From Alphaproteobacteria bacterium (GTDB lineage: Bacteria; Pseudomonadota; Alphaproteobacteria; Micavibrionales; UBA1664): a DNA stretch of 7,608 bases. The position numbers were made by a program, and so were the translations under genes. How positions within the stretch are numbered: position 1 is the first letter of the stretch; each line of letters begins with the position of its first letter. Location of the stretch: NCBI GenBank assembly GCA_018969935.1, contig JAGWXJ010000092.1, positions 1 through 7,608 on the forward strand. The letters run 5' to 3'. The notes beneath the pieces are model-generated. The model did not search any database and was not told where the DNA came from. It was given only the letters and a program-made list of their open reading frames with translations. Shown here in pieces: positions 1 through 5,582 of the stretch.

Positions 1-107
1 AGAAAGTTGAGAAAGTTGAAAAAGCTGAAAAGCCAGAAAAAGCCGAAAAAGTTGAAATCGAACACGGCGTTGAAGTTGAACACCCCGAGCGCCCTGGCCA
101 CGACTAA
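1..107 (+). CDS. 3' end of an unidentified gene with a Lys/Glu-rich C-terminus (partial)
   Basis: Only the last 34 complete codons are in the window. They read in the frame starting at base 3 and stop at TAA 105-107. The visible protein is almost entirely charged: a run of three-residue units ending in Glu-Lys (VEK, VEK, AEK, PEK, AEK), then a His- and Glu-containing tail ending ERPGHD. Such tails are usually flexible, solvent-exposed extensions and do not identify a family. Coding is supported by the open frame, the periodic nine-base units and a strong intrinsic terminator about 20 bases after the stop. The gene converges on ychF. The function cannot be told from this fragment. Confidence 0.75.
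   Translation, partial: KVEKVEKAEKPEKAEKVEIEHGVEVEHPERPGHD
6..56 (+). repeat. Nine-base tandem repeat encoding (V/A/P)-E-K units
   Basis: Five imperfect nine-base units in register with the reading frame encode VEK, VEK, AEK, PEK, AEK, followed by a partial VE. Differences fall mainly in the first codon and in third positions. It is an in-frame coding repeat, so length changes by whole units would keep the frame. Confidence 0.65.
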
Positions 108-127
108 TCGTGCCCAAGACCAAAAAC

Positions 128-151
128 AAAAACCCCCGAAAGGGGGTTTTT
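128..151. terminator. Intrinsic terminator, GAAA tetraloop, bidirectional
   Basis: The arms AAAAACCCCC (128-137) and GGGGGTTTTT (142-151) pair perfectly around a GAAA tetraloop. On the plus strand the T-run continues as TTTTTATTTT, which ends the Lys/Glu-rich gene that stops at 107. On the minus strand the hairpin is followed by a T-rich stretch (TTTTTGTTTTTG), so it can also end the operon whose last gene, ychF, stops at 183. One shared terminator between convergent genes is the simplest reading. Confidence 0.9.
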
Positions 152-182
152 ATTTTGGCGCATATCGCTTTTTTAATGTCGT

Positions 183-1283
183 CTAGACGTTGAAACGGAA
201 GAGCATCACATCGCCGTCGGCTACCGTGTATTCCTTGCCTTCCTGACGCATCTTGCCGGTTTCCTTGGCTTTGGCCTCGCCCTGGCAGGCTACGAAATCG
301 GCAAATGAAATCACTTCCGCCTTGATGAAGCCGCGCTCGAAATCCGTATGGATGACGCCTGCGGCCTCGGGCGCCTTGGCGCCTTTACGGATGGTCCATG
401 CACGGGCTTCCTTGGGGCCTACGGTAAAGTAGGTTTGCAGGCCCAGCATATCGTGGCCGGCCTTGATGATTTTATCGAGGCCCGCTTCCGAGAGGCCTAC
501 GCTTTCAAGGAATTCCTTTTTCTCGGCAGCATCGGACATCTGTGCAATCTCCGATTCAATTTGCGCGCAGATGACAACCGCTTTTGTGCCCTCGGCCTTT
601 GCGCGTTCCTCTACCTTTTTGGTCCACTGGTTGCCGTTGGCCGCATCGCATTCCTTCACGTTGCAGATGTACAGCTGCGGTTTGGACGTGATGAGCTGCA
701 GGAGCTTCAGAAGCGGCTTCTGGTTATCGTCCAGCTTCACGGTGCGGGCGGGTTTGCCGGCTTCCAGCGCTTTCTTGATGGGCTCGATGACGGCCATCAG
801 TTCCTGTGCGTTTTTATCGCCGCCTTTGGCTTTTTTGGCGTTGTTGTTGGCCTGTTTTTCGAGGCTTTCCAGATCGGCCAGCATCAGTTCCGTTTCGATG
901 ACATCGGCATCACGAAGCGGGTCTACCGAGCCTTCGACGTGGACGATATCCGCATCCTCGAAGCAGCGCAGGACGTGCAGGATGGCATCGGTTTCGCGGA
1001 TGTTTGCAAGGAACTGGTTGCCGAGCCCCTGCCCTTGCGATGCGCCTTTCACGAGGCCCGCGATGTCCACGAATTCCAGCTGGCTGGGTACGATTTTTTG
1101 TGAGCCGCCTATTTCGGCAAGCTTGTCGAGGCGCGCATCGGGCACGGCCACGCGGCCCACGTTCGGTTCAATGGTGCAGAACGGGAAGTTGGCGGCCTGT
1201 GCTGCTGCCGTTGCCGTAAGCGCATTGAACAATGTGGATTTGCCGACGTTAGGAAGGCCCACGATACCGCAATTGAAACCCAT
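183..1283 (-). CDS. ychF: Redox-regulated ATPase YchF (Obg-related, TGS domain)
   Basis: 366 residues, the usual length for YchF. The N-terminal P-loop is GLPNVGKST at 9-17 and the G3 motif is DIAG at 73-76. The G4 position reads NVKE (208-211) instead of the GTPase NKxD; this is the family hallmark behind ATP rather than GTP preference. A Lys-rich helical segment lies near 140-175, and a C-terminal TGS domain (about 280-366) ends in DGDVMLFRFNV. Cys36 aligns with E. coli Cys35, reported as the redox-sensitive residue. The family is cytosolic, binds ribosomes and is linked to stress-dependent translation control. The ATG lies one base after the pth stop, with AAGGA eight bases upstream inside the pth 3' end, so translational coupling is likely. 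It is the last gene of the run. Confidence 0.97.
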   Translation of the reverse strand: MGFNCGIVGLPNVGKSTLFNALTATAAAQAANFPFCTIEPNVGRVAVPDARLDKLAEIGGSQKIVPSQLEFVDIAGLVKGASQGQGLGNQFLANIRETDAILHVLRCFEDADIVHVEGSVDPLRDADVIETELMLADLESLEKQANNNAKKAKGGDKNAQELMAVIEPIKKALEAGKPARTVKLDDNQKPLLKLLQLITSKPQLYICNVKECDAANGNQWTKKVEERAKAEGTKAVVICAQIESEIAQMSDAAEKKEFLESVGLSEAGLDKIIKAGHDMLGLQTYFTVGPKEARAWTIRKGAKAPEAAGVIHTDFERGFIKAEVISFADFVACQGEAKAKETGKMRQEGKEYTVADGDVMLFRFNV

Positions 1284-1284
1284 T

Positions 1285-1860
1285 TTATTTTTCCTTTGTT
1301 TCTTCAGATACTTTGGTCATGAATTCGGCGTCCTTGCCGGCGAGCATCAGGTCCATGTGGCGGGAGATGCCGGCCACAACAATATCGGCCTGATGGCGTT
1401 CTTCCTTCGTGAAGTCGGAGAGCACATAGCCCGATACGCGTGATTTGTCACCGGGGTGGCCGATGCCGATGCGGATGCGCCAGTAATCCTGCGAGCCGAA
1501 ATCGGCATCGATGGATTTAAGCCCGTTATGGCCTGCGGCCCCGCCACCTTTCTTGACGCGGACCTTGCCGAAGGGCAGATCCAGCTCGTCATGCAGGACG
1601 ATGATTTTATCGACGGGGATTTTGTAGAACTTTGCGGCCTCGGCCACCGAGAGGCCGGAGCGGTTCATGTAGGTTTGCGGCTTCATCAGCAGTGCGCGCT
1701 GGCCGCGGAAACCGGTTTCGTTGACGTGGGCGTGGAATTTTTTGCGCCATTCGGGCAAATCGCCATCTGCGGCAATACGGTCCAGCGCCATGAACCCGAT
1801 GTTATGGCGGTTGCCTTCGTGTTCGGTGTCAGGGTTGCCAAGGCCAACGATGAGCCACAC
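1285..1860 (-). CDS. pth: Peptidyl-tRNA hydrolase (GTG start)
   Basis: Hydrolyses peptidyl-tRNA released from stalled ribosomes in the cytosol, recycling tRNA. Starting at the GTG at 1860 gives 191 residues, the normal size, with the canonical opening LIVGLGNP. Key residues by family comparison: Asn9, catalytic His19 (RHNIGF), Asn66 in KPQTYMNRSG, Asp91 in LHDELDLP and Asn112 in GGGAAGHNG. Residue 11 is Asp where Gly is more usual after GLGNP. An in-frame ATG at 1944 would add 28 residues with no Pth counterpart, and that stretch is dominated by a 10-bp hairpin. The GTG has AAGAGG at an ideal eight-base spacing. The upstream ATG also has a fair AAGGGA nine bases away, so the longer 219-residue form is not excluded. 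The stop is one base from ychF. Confidence 0.95.
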   Translation of the reverse strand: MWLIVGLGNPDTEHEGNRHNIGFMALDRIAADGDLPEWRKKFHAHVNETGFRGQRALLMKPQTYMNRSGLSVAEAAKFYKIPVDKIIVLHDELDLPFGKVRVKKGGGAAGHNGLKSIDADFGSQDYWRIRIGIGHPGDKSRVSGYVLSDFTKEERHQADIVVAGISRHMDLMLAGKDAEFMTKVSEETKEK

Positions 1861-1868
1861 GGGTAGAA

Positions 1869-1874
1869 CCTCTT
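1869..1874 (-). promoter_or_regulatory. Ribosome binding site supporting the pth GTG start
   Basis: Read on the minus strand this is AAGAGG, eight bases before the GTG at 1860. It places initiation exactly at the conserved LIVGLGNP opening of peptidyl-tRNA hydrolase rather than at the ATG 84 bases upstream. Confidence 0.6.
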
Positions 1875-1893
1875 GCTGTTGTTCCGAAATAGA

Positions 1894-1929
1894 CACGCCG
1901 CCCGAAAGCATGTTTCGAAGGGCGGCGTG
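1894..1929 (-). promoter_or_regulatory. Strong hairpin between rplY and the pth start
   Basis: CACGCCGCCC (1894-1903) and GGGCGGCGTG (1920-1929) form a perfect 10-bp GC-rich stem. The 16-base loop contains a further GAAA/TTTC pairing. In the transcribed (minus) direction the stem is followed by TCTATTTC, only moderately T-rich. It could be a weak terminator or attenuator after rplY, or an RNA-processing site. It lies in the spacer if pth starts at GTG 1860, and inside the coding region if pth starts at ATG 1944. Confidence 0.6.
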
Positions 1930-1980
1930 AATCTTGTTCCACATAGCTTGGTGTCCCTTGCTGCGGGAGGATTAAAACAA

Positions 1981-2676
1981 TTACTTCTTCTTCTCGTCCT
2001 TTTTGGCGCCTGCAGCGGCAGCAGCAGCTGCATCGGGTGCGGCCACTTTGGTGGCAGGCACTTCGGCGGCTGCAGGGGCTGCGGTTTCGGCCACTTCTTC
2101 TGCTTTGCGCGGGGCGTGCAGCGTAGCAACCGTTACCGATTCAGGGTCGTGCGCAGCGGGCTTGACGCCAGCGGGCAGTTTCACTTCGGAGAGTTTGAAG
2201 GCATGGCCCACAGGCGTGGACGATACGTCGATAACAACTTCCTCGGGGATGCTGTTGGCGGGGCACATCAGCTCGATTTCGTGCATGATGACGGTGAGAA
2301 CAGCGCCGTCCTTGATGGCCATCGAGTTTTCCTGACCCTTGAAGTGTACAGGCACTTCAACGCGGATTGTCGTTTTGTCGGTCACGCGCAGGAAGTCGAC
2401 GTGGACGATGTTATCCGTCACGGGGTCGAGTTGCAGGTCGCGGGTGATGACCATGTGTTTGGTGCCTTCGACATCAAGGTCGCAGAGCGTGGTGAACAGG
2501 TGGCCCTTGTTGTATTCGAGGGTAATCGGTTTTACCTCGATGCTGATGCAAACGGGGGCTTTGTTGTCGCCGTAGATGACGGCGGGAATACGGTTTTCAC
2601 GGCGCGTTGCGCGGGCGGTCCCCTTGCCTGACCCCTCACGTTTGGCAGCCGTCAGTTGGACATGTTTTGTAGCCAT
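1981..2676 (-). CDS. rplY: 50S ribosomal protein L25, CTC (general stress protein) form
   Basis: 231 residues, the long form of bL25. An N-terminal L25 domain (about 1-95; contains RIPAVIYGDNKAP and ends near DFLRV) binds 5S rRNA. A TL5/CTC beta-domain follows (about 97-185; contains HFKGQENS, and VVIDVSSTPVGHAFKLSE near its end). A low-complexity Ala/Glu/Lys tail (about 190-231) ends in KKDEKKK. The protein sits in the 50S central protuberance. Long tails of this kind vary between species and are probably disordered. The ATG is preceded by AAGGA with a seven-base spacer. The 99-base gap from prs contains nested inverted repeats, leaving room for leader-based control of this ribosomal protein. 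No key element appears to be missing. Confidence 0.96.
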   Translation of the reverse strand: MATKHVQLTAAKREGSGKGTARATRRENRIPAVIYGDNKAPVCISIEVKPITLEYNKGHLFTTLCDLDVEGTKHMVITRDLQLDPVTDNIVHVDFLRVTDKTTIRVEVPVHFKGQENSMAIKDGAVLTVIMHEIELMCPANSIPEEVVIDVSSTPVGHAFKLSEVKLPAGVKPAAHDPESVTVATLHAPRKAEEVAETAAPAAAEVPATKVAAPDAAAAAAAGAKKDEKKK

Positions 2677-2691
2677 GACAGTTTCCTTCGT

Positions 2692-2748
2692 TGGTTAAAT
2701 TTTCTGCAGCCTCCAGGGGTGCTGCAGCATTGCGGGGTCGTTTAACCA
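2692..2748 (-). promoter_or_regulatory. Nested inverted repeats in the rplY leader
   Basis: The outer arms TGGTTAAA and TTTAACCA (2692-2699 with 2741-2748) are 8 bp and perfect. They enclose an inner 7-bp stem, CTGCAGC with GCTGCAG (2704-2710 with 2721-2727). In the transcript the outer 3' arm ends three bases before the rplY Shine-Dalgarno AAGGA. No T-run follows, so it is not a normal intrinsic terminator. A structured leader affecting rplY translation or mRNA stability is an inference. Binding by L25 itself is only a guess. Confidence 0.5.
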
Positions 2749-2775
2749 GAAATACGGCGGCAAATCAAGAATTTG

Positions 2776-3711
2776 TTACTTGAAGAGGTCGGAAATCGAT
2801 TTTTCCTCGGCAATACGGTTGATGGCCTCGCCAATCAGCTCGTTGACCTGCAGGATTTCGATGCTGTCCGATACTTTTACGGATTCCGTTGCCGCGATGG
2901 AGTCGGTGATGACCAACTTCTTGATTGGGCTTGCAGAAACGCGGGCGACAGCCCCGCCCGAGAGTACGCCGTGGACCACATAGGCGTAAATATCCTTGGC
3001 GCCGCGGTCACGCAGGGCTACAGCCGCGTTGCACAAGGTGCCCGCGGAATCCACGATGTCATCCACCAGAATACAGACTTTGCCGTCCACATCGCCGATG
3101 ACGTTCATGACTTCGGATACGCCTGCCTCGGGGCGGCGTTTATCGATGATGGCAAGGTCGCAGCCCAGTTTTTTGGCGAAGGCGCGGGCGCGGACCACAC
3201 CGCCGACATCGGGCGATACGATGCAGAGGTCCTTCGCGTCTTTGGCGCGGGCCTGCATGTGCGGCACGAAAACGGGCGAGATGATGAGGTTATCGAGGGG
3301 GATGTCGAAGAACCCTTGAATCTGGCCTGCGTGCAGTTCCATAGTGAGTACACGGTCGGCGCCGGCCTGTGTGATGAGGTTTGCGACAAGCTTGGCCGTA
3401 ATGGGTGTGCGGGGGCCGGTTTTGCGGTCCTGGCGGGCGTAGCCGAAATAGGGCAGAACAGCCGTGATGCGGCGGGCGGAGCCACGGCGCAGGGCGTCGA
3501 TGGTGACCAGCAATTCCATCAGGTTGTCGTTGGCGGGGTATGACGTGCTCTGGATGACGAATACATCCTCGCCGCGCACGTTTTCCTGAATTTCGACGAA
3601 CACTTCCATATCCGAGAAACGGCGGATGCTGGCAAGCGTGAGGGGGATACCCAGATTGGCCGCAATAGCTTCGCCCAAGGGGCGGTTGGAATTGCAGCTG
3701 ATCAACTTCAT
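2776..3711 (-). CDS. prs: Ribose-phosphate pyrophosphokinase (PRPP synthetase)
   Basis: Makes PRPP from ribose 5-phosphate and ATP for purine, pyrimidine, histidine and tryptophan synthesis; cytosolic and usually hexameric. With the ATG at 3711 it has 311 residues and starts MKLISCNSNRPL, the normal family opening. Landmarks: Arg93, Gln94 and Asp95 in the ATP-binding YARQDRK, His127 in ELHAGQIQGFFD, the catalytic flexible-loop region with DKRR at 190-193, and the PRPP-binding loop VDDIVDSAGTL at 216-226. A tandem ATG pair 33 bases upstream (3744) would add 11 residues but has no Shine-Dalgarno, whereas GGGAG lies seven bases before the ATG at 3711. That is why the shorter form is chosen. It lies 52 bases after pgeF and is probably transcribed with it. 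Confidence 0.97.
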   Translation of the reverse strand: MKLISCNSNRPLGEAIAANLGIPLTLASIRRFSDMEVFVEIQENVRGEDVFVIQSTSYPANDNLMELLVTIDALRRGSARRITAVLPYFGYARQDRKTGPRTPITAKLVANLITQAGADRVLTMELHAGQIQGFFDIPLDNLIISPVFVPHMQARAKDAKDLCIVSPDVGGVVRARAFAKKLGCDLAIIDKRRPEAGVSEVMNVIGDVDGKVCILVDDIVDSAGTLCNAAVALRDRGAKDIYAYVVHGVLSGGAVARVSASPIKKLVITDSIAATESVKVSDSIEILQVNELIGEAINRIAEEKSISDLFK

Positions 3712-3718
3712 AGGCGGG

Positions 3719-3723
3719 CTCCC
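3719..3723 (-). promoter_or_regulatory. Ribosome binding site deciding the prs start
   Basis: GGGAG on the minus strand, seven bases before the ATG at 3711. The upstream in-frame ATG codons at 3744 and 3741 lack any comparable element. Confidence 0.55.
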
Positions 3724-3763
3724 GTTCAATTTTCGGGGCATCATACAAACCGGCGCGGCAAAA

Positions 3764-4531
3764 TCAAGTTAATGAAATAACCGATAGCTGGATACCGCGC
3801 GCGGGCTCGCCCCGCAAGGTGGTGCGGCGGTGGCTGAAATACGCATCTTCCATGGCCAGCGTATCGTGCCCAATGATATCCACCTTGCCTACCCCTGCCC
3901 TTGCAAGCCTGTAGGCGCAGTAGCCCGGCAAGTCGAACATCAGCTTGTGGGGTTTGGTGCAGGGGCGGAAAAACTTTTCCGATCCCTCGTCATCGGCCAG
4001 AAACGGCAATTCGAAGCCTGCCGATACCTCGTAGCTTTTGGGGCCGATGCAGGGCCCGATGGCGGCCTTGATGGCGCTGCGCTGCGCGCCCAGTTTTTCC
4101 ATGGCGGCCAGCGTATTTTCCAGCACGCCTTTGAGGGCGCCGCCCCAGCCTGCGTGCGCGGCGCCTATCACGCCGTCGGCTGCAAAAAGCACGGGCGCGC
4201 AATCGGCCGTCACGACGCTCAGGCCAATGCCTTTGGTGGCGGTAGCCAGCGCATCGCCCTCCAGCGGTTGCCAGTTATTTGCGGTTTCGATGATGTGGCA
4301 GATATCGGAATGGGTTTGTTTAAGGCCGATGCGGTTTTGAGGGGTGATGCCAAGCGCGAGGGCCGCACGGGCGTTGTTTTCGGATACGTTTTCGGGGGCA
4401 TCGCCTACCGTGAAACCGGCATTCAGGCTTTCAAAGAACCCTGCGCTTACGCCACCCTTGCGGCCAAAAAAGCCGTGCGGGGTATCACGCAAAAGGCTGG
4501 ATGTATGGAATGGCGGGTGCGGCGTAGACAT
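3764..4531 (-). CDS. pgeF: PgeF/YfiH-family laccase-domain protein (purine nucleoside phosphorylase / peptidoglycan editing factor)
   Basis: 255 residues from the ATG at 4531. The family was once called polyphenol oxidase or laccase domain. Members studied act on purine nucleosides (phosphorylase/deaminase), and E. coli YfiH is linked to correcting mis-incorporated peptidoglycan precursors. The zinc/active-site triad is visible: His74 in LKQTHSD, Cys111 in VVTADCAPVLF and His126 in GAAHAGWGG. AAIGPCIGPKSYEV and the C-terminal HRRTTLRGEP are also typical. The frame stays open to a TTG at 4555, but that would add eight residues without homology value and has no better ribosome site. The ATG itself has no clear Shine-Dalgarno. 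A small AGCGC/GCGCT hairpin lies upstream at 4549-4562. It is the first gene of the minus-strand housekeeping run. Confidence 0.93.
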   Translation of the reverse strand: MSTPHPPFHTSSLLRDTPHGFFGRKGGVSAGFFESLNAGFTVGDAPENVSENNARAALALGITPQNRIGLKQTHSDICHIIETANNWQPLEGDALATATKGIGLSVVTADCAPVLFAADGVIGAAHAGWGGALKGVLENTLAAMEKLGAQRSAIKAAIGPCIGPKSYEVSAGFELPFLADDEGSEKFFRPCTKPHKLMFDLPGYCAYRLARAGVGKVDIIGHDTLAMEDAYFSHRRTTLRGEPARGIQLSVISLT

Positions 4532-4587
4532 ATGACTTAGAGTACTTAAGCGCAAAGGCGCTGCGTATCAAGGCAGCAATATAAAAG

Positions 4588-4616
4588 TTGCACTATTATG
4601 AAATTATCATGATTAT
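4588..4616 (+). promoter_or_regulatory. Possible promoter for the 99-residue gene
   Basis: TTGCAC (4588-4593), a 17-base spacer, then GATTAT (4611-4616), in an AT-rich stretch of the divergent pgeF region. It fits a sigma-70-type pattern with a moderate -10 match. No clear opposing promoter for pgeF was found in the same region. Confidence 0.3.
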
Positions 4617-4652
4617 CCAGCCATTATACAAAGATACAACAAAGAGGATTCC

Positions 4653-4952
4653 ATGAGCACTGCACGTTCACACCTGCCCGTTTTCAGGATCAACCATGGC
4701 TTGCTTCCGCGCGTGGCCGATAGCTGGGCCGAAAAAGGCGAAGTGCGCCGCGGCATTCTGAGTGCGTTGTTTACGGGTAAGGGCAGCTGCTATTTCAGCA
4801 GAACGACCGACCGCGGCCTCATCCACATCAGGACCTACACGGCCGAGGAAGCCGCGCGCATGGTCCTTGATGTCGAGCCCGTGCTTTTCAGCCACTACGA
4901 AATCAAGAAAACGACGCCCCGCAAAATTGCCGAGGCGCTGAATCTCTGCTGA
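4653..4952 (+). CDS. Hypothetical protein, 99 residues
   Basis: I do not recognise this family. It is preceded by AAGAGGA (4642-4648), a strong Shine-Dalgarno with a slightly short four-base gap to the ATG, and it ends in TGA. There is no signal peptide or membrane segment, so it is probably cytosolic. The N-terminal third is basic (MSTARSHLPVFRINHG), the middle has a short glycine-containing stretch (GILSALFTGKGS), and two likely amphipathic helices follow (TAEEAARMVLDVE and TPRKIAEALNLC). Two cysteines, at about 46 and the last residue, are not in a metal-binding spacing. It is the only complete plus-strand gene in the window, divergent from pgeF and convergent with the 174-residue gene. 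The gene call rests on the ribosome site, composition and isolation from other genes. Confidence 0.75.
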   Translation: MSTARSHLPVFRINHGLLPRVADSWAEKGEVRRGILSALFTGKGSCYFSRTTDRGLIHIRTYTAEEAARMVLDVEPVLFSHYEIKKTTPRKIAEALNLC

Positions 4953-4966
4953 TTTTCAAGATTGTC

Positions 4967-4980
4967 GCCCCTATTGGGGC
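4967..4980. terminator. Short GC hairpin between convergent genes
   Basis: GCCCC (4967-4971) pairs with GGGGC (4976-4980) around TATT. It sits between the stops of the 99-residue gene (4952) and the 174-residue gene (4987). Neither strand has a proper T-run after it, so it is at best a weak bidirectional terminator. Confidence 0.35.
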
Positions 4981-4986
4981 AGGCAT

Positions 4987-5511
4987 TTACTGTATTCCAA
5001 GTCGCTTTGATACAGGCTTGTAGCAGTGCACATGGGCATCGGTTTGTGCCATGTAGTACGTAGTTGGACCTAGCGTTCTGATGCGCCCATCGGGGGATTT
5101 TACAGTAACCTCGAACCAGTGGCCCAGCATAGTTCTTGACGTTTCGGCGGTGCCGCCCACACCTTCGCACTTGTAAACCTGCGGGAACAGGCCTTCCCAT
5201 TCCATACTCACGCGGTGCTGCCCTGTCGAACAAATGCGATCGGCCTTTTGTTGCAAAACGGTTCTCAATTCGCGTGTTTCGCCCGTGTAGACGGGCGTAC
5301 CATCGGTTTTTACAACCTCCAGTTTGTCCCAGAACCAGCCTTTGTGAAGTCTGGCTTCGACACCGTTGGCTGCACAAACCACCTTGGGATTCGGGCCTGT
5401 GGCTTCCTGAAACTTATCCCAGAGGATAGTCTTTTCCGTGTCGCTGGCTGCGGCAAAAAGTAGTGCGGCTGTGCCAATCCCTACAGCGGTTTTGAAGACG
5501 AGCTGGATCAT
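4987..5511 (-). CDS. Small exported four-cysteine protein, paralogue of its upstream neighbour (174 residues)
   Basis: I do not recognise a named family. Residues 1-22 form a hydrophobic signal-like segment with Lys7 near the start and an Ala-rich end (LLFAAAS), so periplasmic location is likely. The mature part has exactly four cysteines: 46, 94, 115 and 163. It aligns with the 185-residue neighbour through VxC, DGTxxYxG, TREL, a WE pair, KC with GxGGxAE, and TYY followed by the last Cys. The matched cysteine spacing suggests two conserved disulfides (inference). The ATG has AGGGG eight bases upstream, in the 3' arm of a hairpin, and a TTGACA element lies further up. It is convergent with the 99-residue gene. 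Function is unknown. Confidence 0.8.
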   Translation of the reverse strand: MIQLVFKTAVGIGTAALLFAAASDTEKTILWDKFQEATGPNPKVVCAANGVEARLHKGWFWDKLEVVKTDGTPVYTGETRELRTVLQQKADRICSTGQHRVSMEWEGLFPQVYKCEGVGGTAETSRTMLGHWFEVTVKSPDGRIRTLGPTTYYMAQTDAHVHCYKPVSKRLGIQ

Positions 5512-5520
5512 ATCGTTTGC

Positions 5521-5540
5521 CCCTGAAGCATTTTTCAGGG
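5521..5540 (-). promoter_or_regulatory. Hairpin covering the Shine-Dalgarno of the 174-residue gene
   Basis: CCCTGAA (5521-5527) and TTCAGGG (5534-5540) form a perfect 7-bp stem with a six-base loop. In the minus-strand RNA the 3' arm ends in CAGGG, which is most of the Shine-Dalgarno AGGGG (5524-5520) lying eight bases before the ATG. No T-run follows, so reduced ribosome access is more likely than termination. Confidence 0.55.
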
Positions 5541-5543
5541 CAT

Positions 5544-5573
5544 ACCGTACCCTAAAATCTATTATTATGTCAA
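5544..5573 (-). promoter_or_regulatory. Putative promoter of the 174-residue gene
   Basis: A perfect TTGACA -35 (5573-5568 on the minus strand), 18-base spacer, and a weak TACGGT -10 (5549-5544). Transcription would begin around 5537, inside the 5' arm of the following hairpin. The first nine bases, TTGACATAA, are identical to those upstream of the 185-residue paralogue. Confidence 0.4.
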
Positions 5574-5582
5574 ATATTAGCC

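Noticed and set aside
6..56. Possible CRISPR-like or minisatellite repeat at the left edge
   Set aside because: Units are nine bases, contiguous without spacers, and in frame with a coding sequence, so it is a protein low-complexity repeat.
348..1103. Long open frame on the plus strand opposite ychF (another overlaps it at 463-1443)
   Set aside because: Antisense to a strongly conserved ATPase gene with all motifs intact. The open frames follow from the codon bias of the real gene and have no ribosome site or recognisable protein.
1873..2631. 252-residue open frame on the plus strand opposite rplY
   Set aside because: Its Gly/Cys-rich start is the complement of the Ala-rich L25 tail. The minus-strand L25 is unmistakable.
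2704..2727. CTGCAG palindromes as an operator or mobile-element end
   Set aside because: Only one pair, no flanking target duplication and no transposase nearby; an RNA leader structure explains it better.
2773..3543. 256-residue open frame on the plus strand opposite prs
   Set aside because: Shadow of PRPP synthetase; no independent coding signal.
3709..3744. Eleven-residue N-terminal extension of PRPP synthetase
   Set aside because: No ribosome site before the upstream ATG pair, and the family opening begins at the ATG at 3711, which has GGGAG at seven bases.
3830..4540. 236-residue open frame on the plus strand opposite pgeF
   Set aside because: Shadow of the PgeF family gene, whose zinc-site motifs are all on the minus strand.
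4529..4555. TTG start for pgeF eight codons upstream
   Set aside because: A rare start codon without a good ribosome site. The ATG at 4531 gives a normal family length, though neither start has a clear Shine-Dalgarno.
4895..5377. 160-residue minus-strand frame overlapping the 174-residue gene
   Set aside because: Arg/Cys-rich shadow in another frame; it lacks the paralogy and signal peptide of the 174-residue protein and runs into the convergent gene.
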